Origin: Pseudomonadota bacterium
Lineage (GTDB): Bacteria > Pseudomonadota > Gammaproteobacteria > Burkholderiales > Gallionellaceae
Direction of reading: 5' to 3'
NCBI GenBank assembly: GCA_021782365.1
Contig: JAJXVB010000009.1
Location: forward strand, 1-64,000
Length of the DNA stretch: 64,000 nt
In this document: piece by piece, positions 50,097 through 57,384 of the stretch
How the letters are laid out: each line of letters begins with the position of its first letter
Numbering within the stretch: position 1 is the stretch's first letter
Position numbers and translations under genes: made by a program
The notes under the pieces: model-generated
What the model was told of the DNA's origin: nothing
Seen by the model: the letters and a program-made list of their open reading frames with translations, nothing else
The model's database searches: none

Positions 50097-51503
50097 TTAA
50101 CGCTCGTATTGCAGCTCATGAGGCATGCGGCCCGCCGGGATCACGGTGCCTTTTCTGGCAGTCATCCACATGTTGTAGAGCCACATCGTATTGCCGGTGA
50201 ACACCAGCGTACCACCGAGCCAACGCGCGATCATATAGGGATGCTCAGCAATGACCACATCGATGTAGGGAACTTCGTAAATCTTGCCTGCGCCCTGGAT
50301 CAGACCCGCGATCGTCATCGAGACCCAATAGGTCGTGAAACCGACGAGCAGAAGCCAGAAGTGCATGTTTGCGAGCTTCAGGGAATAAAGCTTGCGGTTC
50401 ATCATGGTTTGCAGACCGAGATACACGGCAGCAGCCTCGAGGAATGTTGAGAATCCAAGCAGCGCGAGGTGGGCGTGTGCAACGATCCAGCCCGTACCGT
50501 GGATGTACCAGTTGATCGCGCGAGTCTGCTGAAAACCACCCTGCATGTTCAAGGGAATCGCCATCAGACAGCCAGTGATCGTGAAACGAACCTCGATGTT
50601 CTCGACGAACATGTGCCACTTGCCCTTCATCGTCAGCATGATGTTGGAGACGAAAGCGATCGCAGGGACCAGGATCAGCACGCCTTCAACCGATGCGAAA
50701 GACTTCAGCCACTCGGGCAAAGGCGCCGACATCAGATGGTGTGCAGCGGGTGTCGAATAGAACACCACCACGGACCAGAAATGCAGGTGACCGATACGGT
50801 GAGAGTACAGCGGATTTCCTGTCACCTTAGGAATCGTGTAGTAGGCAATCGCAGCCGCAACAGGCGTGATCCAAAGACCCAGCACGTTGTGCGCAAACCA
50901 CCATGTCAGATAGGCTTCAGTCAAACCTGTCAGATGGAAGAACTCAGGAGAGTTGCCCACCAGGAACACGATGATGACCATGAAGGTCGCCGCAGCAAAG
51001 AACCAGTTCGTGGTGTAGATACCCTGAGTGCGACGGTTCAGTATCGTCATCCAAACGTTTACACCCAGGGGGATGAAAACGAAGCTAGCGAGATACAAAT
51101 CCACTGGCCACGGGAAGTCGGAGTATTCACGTCCGGATGTAATGCCAGCCCAAAGAACTGTCAGGCCAACCAGCAAGCCTATGTTCCACAGCATGCAGTT
51201 CCAGATGCCCAGCTTCTCGGACCAAAGCTTGTTGTTTCCAAGCGCCGGCGTGATGTACATCATGGCCATTGCAAACGCCATCGATATCCATCCGAAGATC
51301 ACCGCCATCACATGCACCTGGCGCATGTGACCGAACGAAAAGTATATCTCACCGGTCACAAAGTCGGGAAATGCGAGCTTGGCCGCATTGAAAGACCCCA
51401 ACCCGGTTCCGATGACAAACCAAATAATTGCTGAAAAACCAAAGAATACCGCCGATGCTCCTGATGGAATATCCTCATTCTTGGCCATTAGATATTTAAA
51501 CAT
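50097..51503 (-). CDS. CcoN-like heme-copper oxidase subunit I (cbb3/C-family)
   Basis: GHMRQVHVMAVIFGW, TWWFAHNVLGLWIT, HFWSVVVFYSTPAAHHLM (HH plus Tyr 6 residues before), WIVAHAHLALLGF (HxH). Confidence 0.95.
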   Translation of the reverse strand: MFKYLMAKNEDIPSGASAVFFGFSAIIWFVIGTGLGSFNAAKLAFPDFVTGEIYFSFGHMRQVHVMAVIFGWISMAFAMAMMYITPALGNNKLWSEKLGIWNCMLWNIGLLVGLTVLWAGITSGREYSDFPWPVDLYLASFVFIPLGVNVWMTILNRRTQGIYTTNWFFAAATFMVIIVFLVGNSPEFFHLTGLTEAYLTWWFAHNVLGLWITPVAAAIAYYTIPKVTGNPLYSHRIGHLHFWSVVVFYSTPAAHHLMSAPLPEWLKSFASVEGVLILVPAIAFVSNIMLTMKGKWHMFVENIEVRFTITGCLMAIPLNMQGGFQQTRAINWYIHGTGWIVAHAHLALLGFSTFLEAAAVYLGLQTMMNRKLYSLKLANMHFWLLLVGFTTYWVSMTIAGLIQGAGKIYEVPYIDVVIAEHPYMIARWLGGTLVFTGNTMWLYNMWMTARKGTVIPAGRMPHELQYER

Positions 51504-51531
51504 GCGCTACCCCCTTCATTCAAAAGAACAC

Positions 51532-51642
51532 TCAGTGTTGATTGTTACTGTTTTTGTTTTCATGCGGTATCAATATATACCACGACAGCAACATGCTGGA
51601 AAACGCAAGCAGCACACCCAATGAACCAGCAATCAAAGCCAT
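51532..51642 (-). CDS. 36-aa single-TM protein upstream of the CcoN-like gene
   Basis: MALIAGSLGVLLAFSSMLLSWYILIPHENKNSNNQH*; GGGGGAT upstream of ATG; not in ORF track. Confidence 0.6.
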   Translation of the reverse strand: MALIAGSLGVLLAFSSMLLSWYILIPHENKNSNNQH

Positions 51643-51682
51643 AGCCTATCCCCCATTTAAGATAAAAACCAACAAGCTGAAT

Positions 51683-51964
51683 TTAAGCAGCAGCCTGTTC
51701 CAATTTTTCGTGACGACCCAGCGCAACGATCATGATCATGCAGAAAGCAAACCCGAATACGAGCATCGCCCAGTCGATAAAGCCGGTAAACGTGTGCGGA
51801 TCGTAGGCCGTTCCGTTGATGCCGCCCCAATTGTCAAAGCCACCGCGCCCCATCAGACACATCAGCGTTGCGCCGAACACGCTGCCGTTCCCCATCCCTG
51901 TCAGCATGCCGCCGATCAGGATCAGCCAAAAAGATCGAAGTTTTACAGGCTTTTTCGTACTCAT
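51683..51964 (-). CDS. Two-TM membrane protein, first gene of oxidase operon
   Basis: 93 aa MSTKKPVKLRSFWLILIGGMLTGMGNGSVFGATLMCLMGRGG...; GGGGGG region before the ATG at 51964. Confidence 0.7.
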   Translation of the reverse strand: MSTKKPVKLRSFWLILIGGMLTGMGNGSVFGATLMCLMGRGGFDNWGGINGTAYDPHTFTGFIDWAMLVFGFAFCMIMIVALGRHEKLEQAAA

Positions 51965-51995
51965 GTACCCCCCCATGCTATTAATTATAAAAACC

Positions 51996-52037
51996 AAGGC
52001 AAGACTTGTTCACACACCCTATCCGTCAACTTGCCTT
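51996..52037. promoter_or_regulatory. Inverted repeat AAGGCAAG...CTTGCCTT upstream of the oxidase operon
   Basis: 8-bp perfect arms (51996-52003 / 52030-52037) just upstream of a TATAAT on the minus strand (51984-51989). Confidence 0.4.
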
Positions 52038-52168
52038 ACCCGTCCATACCGTTTGCGCATCCAAGCCGTACCACTCACTTTGGGCCAGCCTAAACAGTGG
52101 CGGATGTTACTGATTGCGAGTTTGGCTTGTCAAGGGAAGTTTCCTCCCAAGCCCTGTACCGCCTGCCG

Positions 52169-52190
52169 GAGAACAGTGTGCACTGTTCTC
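52169..52190. promoter_or_regulatory. Perfect 10-bp-arm palindrome GAGAACAGTG-TG-CACTGTTCTC
   Basis: Read directly; in the ~500-bp divergent intergenic region; no T-tract follows. Confidence 0.55.
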
Positions 52191-52367
52191 GGAATCACCC
52201 CATTTGACTATGCATTTCAGGCATTACAACCCACCCCAATCAGGAAGATTAATTATATTTAATGTCCATCTTTTTAATTTTCCCCACCTGCCCTCAACTC
52301 GCATCGCTCAAGAAAATCACCGCCCACGACCGCGATATGCCCGCACTCTAATATCCCCTTCGCTTAT

Positions 52368-52396
52368 TTGACATCCTCAAATATTTACGCTTATTA
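52368..52396 (+). promoter_or_regulatory. Sigma70-like promoter for the 72-aa gene
   Basis: TTGACA, 17-nt spacer, TTATTA; about 70 nt upstream of the ATG at 52466. Confidence 0.5.
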
Positions 52397-52465
52397 TCCA
52401 ATCGTGGTTTTTCACAAGCGCCACCGACAGTTTACTTTTCATAACGTTTTTCACGGGGTAGAAAA

Positions 52466-52684
52466 ATGGATTCAAATAACATACACGCAGAAAAAGAAGC
52501 CAAACTGAAAGAACTGCAAGCTCAAGAAGAGAAGCTGAAGGAATTGCAGGCCGACCTGGCAAAGCTGAATGCAAAGGTAAAAAATCACGAGGAACTTTCT
52601 CCTGAGGATACCAAATTTGTCAGCGAACTCGGCTGGATTAGCGCGCTTTCCGTTACGATCGCCGCCATCGCTGCCAGCATGTAA
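52466..52684 (+). CDS. Small coiled-coil protein with hydrophobic C-terminus
   Basis: 72 aa EKEAKLKELQAQEEKLKELQADLAKLNAKV...WISALSVTIAAIAASM; promoter upstream and hairpin downstream. Confidence 0.65.
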   Translation: MDSNNIHAEKEAKLKELQAQEEKLKELQADLAKLNAKVKNHEELSPEDTKFVSELGWISALSVTIAAIAASM

Positions 52685-52692
52685 TTCAATTC

Positions 52693-52721
52693 ACGCTTAA
52701 AGATTAAAAAATTTTAAGCGT
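52693..52721 (+). terminator. Possible terminator/hairpin
   Basis: ACGCTTAAA gattaaaaaat TTTAAGCGT, 9-bp perfect arms just after the stop at 52684; weak T-tract. Confidence 0.45.
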
Positions 52722-52833
52722 TTGACAGGCGGGCTTTCATTGCGCCTGAATGCTGGAGTCGTTATACTTAGTCCGAAGAAGTTGCGCTCGCCGCTCTTCG
52801 AGAAGATTCATATATATTTACCGGGGGAATAAC

Positions 52834-52944
52834 ATGCCAATCGCACTTTTCATACCAATCGGAATTTTTCTTGTAGGCATCATCATCGCTGTACAACTCG
52901 GTGGAATAGGCGTTGATCTGCTGGCCGAAAACAGCAGGAAATAA
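52834..52944 (+). CDS. 36-aa single-TM protein
   Basis: MPIALFIPIGIFLVGIIIAVQLGGIGVDLLAENSRK*, preceded by ccgggggaataac. Confidence 0.55.
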   Translation: MPIALFIPIGIFLVGIIIAVQLGGIGVDLLAENSRK

Positions 52945-53053
52945 TCAGCAATTCATTCGCGATTACATGAATCAAAGTGTCCGGCATTTGCCGGGCATTT
53001 TTTTCCGGCCTGCCATTGGCTGAATTATCCAAGCCGCTACAAGACACCCCCTC

Positions 53054-53575
53054 ATGAGCACTGCCTCGACGCATCAACCTCTGTTGAAATTTCTTCTGTT
53101 TTCCGCATTCTCCTTCTTTGTCGGCACTGTGCACGGCATGCTTCAGGTGATGCCCCCGATACGAGCCTGGCTGGACTCCATAGGCAGCCCTTACGGCGGA
53201 CCTGGGCACATGATAGATCCGCTAGCCCACGCTCACATGAACCTCGTAGGCGGTGTAGTGCTTCTCGCGATGGGCGTCACCTATTATCTGGTGCCCATAT
53301 TTACCTCCAGGAAGCTTTATTCGGTAAAACTTCTCAACCATACTTTCTGGTGGGTTAGCATAGGCGTATACAGCTTTTACATCATACAGATGGTATTTGG
53401 AATCTGGGAAGGGATGCTGCTGCACTCAGATCCCCTTAGAATTCCCACCGTGCACCGTTTTTATGGCCCCCTGATTGCCATCTCGGGAACTGCGATGCTG
53501 GTGGGCTTCACAACTTACCTTGCCAACCTTCTGCTCACCGTATTCAGGGGACAGCCTAACCCTTCGAAAGGCTGA
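53054..53575 (+). CDS. Short CcoN-like (COG3278-type) membrane protein, C-terminal half only
   Basis: 173 aa; DPLAHAHMNLVGGVVLLAMGVTYYLVPIFTSRKLYSVKLLNHTFWWVSIGVYSFYI aligns with the HAHLALLG...RKLYSLKLANMHFW part of the full-length CcoN. Confidence 0.8.
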   Translation: MSTASTHQPLLKFLLFSAFSFFVGTVHGMLQVMPPIRAWLDSIGSPYGGPGHMIDPLAHAHMNLVGGVVLLAMGVTYYLVPIFTSRKLYSVKLLNHTFWWVSIGVYSFYIIQMVFGIWEGMLLHSDPLRIPTVHRFYGPLIAISGTAMLVGFTTYLANLLLTVFRGQPNPSKG

Positions 53576-53936
53576 CCGGGAATTCCAGTATTTTCTCGGC
53601 ATTACCCTGCAGGATTTTAACTCTTATGACCGCCTTCTTTTCGTCGCCAAGATCGACGGCCCTGCGGTACACCCCGATGAATCCATCCTGGATTGCCTGC
53701 ACCCACGGCATTGCATCATCTCCTCGCAGGTAGATCGTCAGATCCGACGCAGGCCTGCCTCTTGGCCCCGTCGCGATGACAACCACATCCGACATGCCGG
53801 CAAGAGGCGGATTGGGATGCGTCTCTATCCTGACATCCATGTCTTTCCAGTGTTGCGAAGGTATGGATATGCCATTACCGGCTGAATCGCAGGCCGTAAT
53901 CATCCAGAGCAGACAAAACAGTAATATTTTTTTCAT
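53556..53936 (-). CDS. FixH/YtkA-like lipoprotein
   Basis: Lipobox MITAC; DVRIETHPNPPLAGMSDVVVIATGPRGRPASDLTIYLRGDD...GFIGVYRRAVDLGD. Confidence 0.55.
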   Translation of the reverse strand: MKKILLFCLLWMITACDSAGNGISIPSQHWKDMDVRIETHPNPPLAGMSDVVVIATGPRGRPASDLTIYLRGDDAMPWVQAIQDGFIGVYRRAVDLGDEKKAVIRVKILQGNAEKILEFPVSLSKG

Positions 53937-53988
53937 ATGGATGCGGCCGCACAGCGAATGATCAGCGCACAGCGCTCATGTTTGCGCA

Positions 53989-54453
53989 TTATTTCGGCTG
54001 GCATTGATTCTTGAGTGTATCGCGAGCTGAAACAAACTTGTCTTCGTTTGGAAACTGCCCCTTGTGGAATACAAATTGCAGGAGCTTCCCGGCTCCATCC
54101 TGCCCTGACAGGCCGAATGATTTCCCCGCATAGTCTGGAAAATACCTGATATTTTTCAAAAGATCGATCTGGATCCCATTCTTCTGCAAGACCCCCACGC
54201 TTTGGCCGGCGATCAGCAACGCCACCGGCGCGCTTGGCAGCAGCATCAGCCTGGTCTTGAATACCCTGTTGAATCCCGCAATGAAGAAAAAGCAGGTAAG
54301 AAAAAAGAGCAGGTAGCTCAGGTTATGCTCGCTTCCATACCAGAGGCTCGCCGATATCGATCCAAGCGCCACCACGGTCGGAACATAGAGCAACAAGTCC
54401 CACATCATTCCCTTGCGATCTGCAACCAGATCAAATCTCAACGCCTCTCTCAT
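53989..54453 (-). CDS. Membrane protein of unknown function
   Basis: 154 aa, two N-terminal TM segments; co-directional with neighbours. Confidence 0.6.
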   Translation of the reverse strand: MREALRFDLVADRKGMMWDLLLYVPTVVALGSISASLWYGSEHNLSYLLFFLTCFFFIAGFNRVFKTRLMLLPSAPVALLIAGQSVGVLQKNGIQIDLLKNIRYFPDYAGKSFGLSGQDGAGKLLQFVFHKGQFPNEDKFVSARDTLKNQCQPK

Positions 54454-54467
54454 GGATTTGCTCGCTG

Positions 54468-54956
54468 CTAAAGGACTACCTTGATCGCATCATCCATCTC
54501 ACCGGTAAGCATCCGGCCCGCCTGCTCGAAGCGGACTATGCCGTTTTTGTCGATGATGAAGGTCCAGGGATCGCCCATCACGTTGTAGGCCCTGTACGCC
54601 TGCGGATTTTCATATTGATCTATGTGTATGAAGATGATTCTGTCCTGATACTTCTCGAGCATGCCCTGCAGCATTTGAAGCTGCTGATCGCAGTTCGTGC
54701 AATGTCCGGGAGTTGCAAATTCAAGCACGATAGGCTTACCGGTTTGAAGCGCCTTGTCGATCGAATACTGGTACATCCTGGCATCAGGCTGCCTGTATGT
54801 CGTCACCTTGCTCAGGTTTCCGCCGACATCCGCCAGCGTCTTGGTTGGCAGACTGGGCGCTTTCGACCCGACATTGAATCCCGAAGACAGCCGTTGTTCG
54901 CCGCAGCCCGCAGTCAGGCCCAGCATCAGAATTATGACTGCCCACGCCTGTTTCAT
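54468..54956 (-). CDS. Thioredoxin-fold lipoprotein
   Basis: Lipobox LTAGC; PIVLEFATPGHCTNCDQQLQMLQGMLEKY CxxC; ATGA overlap with the upstream gene. Confidence 0.85.
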   Translation of the reverse strand: MKQAWAVIILMLGLTAGCGEQRLSSGFNVGSKAPSLPTKTLADVGGNLSKVTTYRQPDARMYQYSIDKALQTGKPIVLEFATPGHCTNCDQQLQMLQGMLEKYQDRIIFIHIDQYENPQAYRAYNVMGDPWTFIIDKNGIVRFEQAGRMLTGEMDDAIKVVL

Positions 54957-55471
54957 TTCGGCTTTTGCCATCCGCACTTTGTCGTCTTGTAAAGGTTGTA
55001 ACCCCAGATGATGTTGGCCGTGAGAACCAGAATGCCGAATATGCCAACCAACGCCATGAAGCTGTTGACCAATTTTTCCGCATCAGGCCCCTCCATCAGC
55101 CCCCCTGCAAGGCCCGCCATCAGGAAGAATACGACCATCCCCAGGAGGCCGAAGTTATGCATCCAGAAATGCACCTTGACCAGCCTGAGACTGTAAATCT
55201 GTCTCATCGACACTGTAGGCACGACATAATATAAAGATGCGAATATCGCCATCTCGACCCAGCCCAGGAGATTGATATGGCCGTGAGCCAGCGTGATCAA
55301 GCGTCCGTGCGCGCTGTAATCAACGAAATGCCGGTATGCCGGGATTCCTCCCATGATCGCACCCCATGAAAAGCCGACAATGCTGTATATGATGCAGGCA
55401 TAAACGAACCAAAGTATGTATTTTCTGTATTCTGCCGCCTCTGCCGGTGTATGTTCAATGCTTTGCGTCAT
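54953..55471 (-). CDS. Short CcoN-like (COG3278-type) membrane protein, second copy
   Basis: 172 aa; GRLITLAHGHINLLGWVEMAIFASLYYVVPTVSMRQIYSLRLVKVHFWMHNFGLLGM. Confidence 0.8.
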   Translation of the reverse strand: MTQSIEHTPAEAAEYRKYILWFVYACIIYSIVGFSWGAIMGGIPAYRHFVDYSAHGRLITLAHGHINLLGWVEMAIFASLYYVVPTVSMRQIYSLRLVKVHFWMHNFGLLGMVVFFLMAGLAGGLMEGPDAEKLVNSFMALVGIFGILVLTANIIWGYNLYKTTKCGWQKPK

Positions 55472-56030
55472 TCTTTTCCTCTTTGCCTTTCATCCAGTCA
55501 CGTATATCGGTAAAGCTCGTCTTCCATCCTGCGGGGGTCCACATCTGAACCATCGCATCGACGAATCCTGATTGCTCCTCAGGCGGTTCAAACGAAGACG
55601 AAGATCCCTGGTCGGCTTTCAATTCGGAGAGGAAGACCGCCATGGAATGAAGCTCTGAATCGGGAAGCTCGGAAACGTATGCCGCATCTTTGGGAGGCGC
55701 GCCATGATCGAGCGTTTTTGCGCCATAGGTATTTTCTGGGTTCTTTAGAAAATTGTAGAAATACACCACATCATGCTTGGAACCCAAGCCGTCCAGGCTT
55801 ACGCCCATGCTGGTTCCGCTGCCCACCGCATGATGACATTCGTAACACCCTCTCTGCTGGTAGATGCCGTAACCCTTCTCGCCTTCCGCTGTAAATTCGT
55901 AATGCGTCAAAATCGGAAAGAGTGGCTTTTTTGAGTGATGCCTGGTCGACTCAAGCGAAAAAAAGCTGATTATCGTGATGACAAAAAGCAGGCCAATAAT
56001 GCCAAAAAGAATTTTCTCGCCGAGTTTCAT
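55455..56030 (-). CDS. Membrane-anchored monoheme c-type cytochrome (paralog of 47079-47561)
   Basis: MKLGEKILFGIIGLLFVITIISFF anchor; YGIYQQRGCYECHHAV CxxCH. Confidence 0.88.
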   Translation of the reverse strand: MKLGEKILFGIIGLLFVITIISFFSLESTRHHSKKPLFPILTHYEFTAEGEKGYGIYQQRGCYECHHAVGSGTSMGVSLDGLGSKHDVVYFYNFLKNPENTYGAKTLDHGAPPKDAAYVSELPDSELHSMAVFLSELKADQGSSSSFEPPEEQSGFVDAMVQMWTPAGWKTSFTDIRDWMKGKEEKNDAKH

Positions 56031-56096
56031 CTATCCCAACCCCGCCCCTGAATTCATGGGGCTTCAAAACAACTACAAAATCGTTTCACCAAAAAC

Positions 56097-56130
56097 AAAT
56101 TCCAGCACCCATCTCTGGGTGCTGGAATTT
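56097..56130 (-). terminator. Rho-independent terminator downstream of the diheme cytochrome gene
   Basis: Perfect 15-bp stem AAATTCCAGCACCCA/TGGGTGCTGGAATTT, loop TCTC; followed on minus strand by TTTGTTTTTGG-like sequence. Confidence 0.85.
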
Positions 56131-56140
56131 CGAAAGAATA

Positions 56141-56941
56141 TTACTTGGTGATCTTGACGTTCTTCATGACTGTTTCATTGTCGATCTCGTATCCATCGCC
56201 AGGCGTGCTGTCTTCTGCCTGGGAGAGATAGGTCGCCGCATTGTTGATATCGTCATCGCTCAGATTCTTTGCGATTGCGCGCATCTGGCCCAGCGGATCA
56301 TTGACACGTCCGTTGGCTGGATCGGCCTTGGGATCATTTGCTCCGTTGCGCCAGTCATGCAGCTGGTTGACGATATAGACAAACTTCTGCTGAGCGATCT
56401 TGGGATAGACGGGATCGGAACCTCGGCCATCGAAACCGTGGCATGTCTGGCAGGCAGAAACCTTGCTGCCGTAACGAACCAGTATCTTGCCCTTGTAGGC
56501 CTCGCCGACCGGTTGACCGGCCGTTTTCAACGCAGCCAGATCGGACAGATCCGCCTTGCTGGGCTTGGGCAAAGAATTCACATATGCCGCCAAGTCGCGC
56601 TTTTCCTGCTCGGTAAGCGATTTCGCGAAGCCATTCATGGCCGCCCCCAGACCCTGGGGCGTACGCTTGTCTTCCGCAAAATTGGTCAACTGCTTGACCA
56701 CATATACGTATCCGATATTGGCCAGACGGGGAGTACCCATATCGTCATTTCCCATCGCTTTTTCGCCATGGCATGAACTACAAGCCGGCACACTGCCATC
56801 CGCCTTGCCGTTTGTAAAGATGTTCTTACCGTTTGCTATATTTGCCGTGACCGGCGCGCCCTCTGCAAAAGTAGCGCCCGAAAAAGCCAGCATGGTAGCG
56901 GCCCCCCAACACACCATTGCCAATTTGGATATTCTAAGCAT
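56141..56941 (-). CDS. Diheme cytochrome c4-type protein
   Basis: Signal peptide; CSSCHG and CQTCHG motifs in tandem cytochrome c domains; start MLRISK at 56941. Confidence 0.92.
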   Translation of the reverse strand: MLRISKLAMVCWGAATMLAFSGATFAEGAPVTANIANGKNIFTNGKADGSVPACSSCHGEKAMGNDDMGTPRLANIGYVYVVKQLTNFAEDKRTPQGLGAAMNGFAKSLTEQEKRDLAAYVNSLPKPSKADLSDLAALKTAGQPVGEAYKGKILVRYGSKVSACQTCHGFDGRGSDPVYPKIAQQKFVYIVNQLHDWRNGANDPKADPANGRVNDPLGQMRAIAKNLSDDDINNAATYLSQAEDSTPGDGYEIDNETVMKNVKITK

Positions 56942-57012
56942 GCACCCCTCCCCCACTAAAAGTTTAATAATCCGCAAGCAGTGCAGATCAAATCATTCCT
57001 TGATATGGACTA

Positions 57013-57117
57013 TCAGGAACCTTTTTTCATCAAAATAAATGCAGCACTGAACAAAAACCCAAAAATGCATGCATACATGATAAGCACTTGGCTCGTCGTC
57101 ACATCTGGTTCAAGCAT
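57013..57117 (-). CDS. 34-aa single-TM protein upstream of the diheme cytochrome
   Basis: MLEPDVTTSQVLIMYACIFGFLFSAAFILMKKGS*; GGGGAGATGCCAA before ATG. Confidence 0.55.
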   Translation of the reverse strand: MLEPDVTTSQVLIMYACIFGFLFSAAFILMKKGS

Positions 57118-57384
57118 TTGGCATCTCCCCTGGATACTCATGTTTATAAAATATACACCCCACCCCCGCAACGGAGGACTTTTACACTTTATCATCAAGA
57201 AATATGCTAAGCAAGAAGGATTGCCGCTCAAATACCCAGCATTAAATATTTTTAATATTTGCCCGCGGATTGCTTTTAATTTTTCACGCTAAAAAACCGG
57301 CTGAAAATTTTGATCGGTCAGCTCATTTCATCCCTCTGTCTTGAAGACTGTTATAATCGACGCCAATTCTTTTTTTGCATCTTC

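Noticed and set aside
50097-51503. Calling the CcoN-like gene a NorB-type nitric oxide reductase
   Set aside because: Keeps the oxidase-type Tyr before the HH pair and lacks the NorB glutamate pattern; proximity to NsrR alone is not enough.
52204-52226. Second NsrR site near ctatgcatttcaggcattac
   Set aside because: One half-site resembles NsrR but the second is shifted and mismatched.
52962-52975. FNR/ANR-like box ATTACATGAATCAA upstream of 53054
   Set aside because: Only one half-site (ATCAA) is good; the other has several mismatches to TTGAT.
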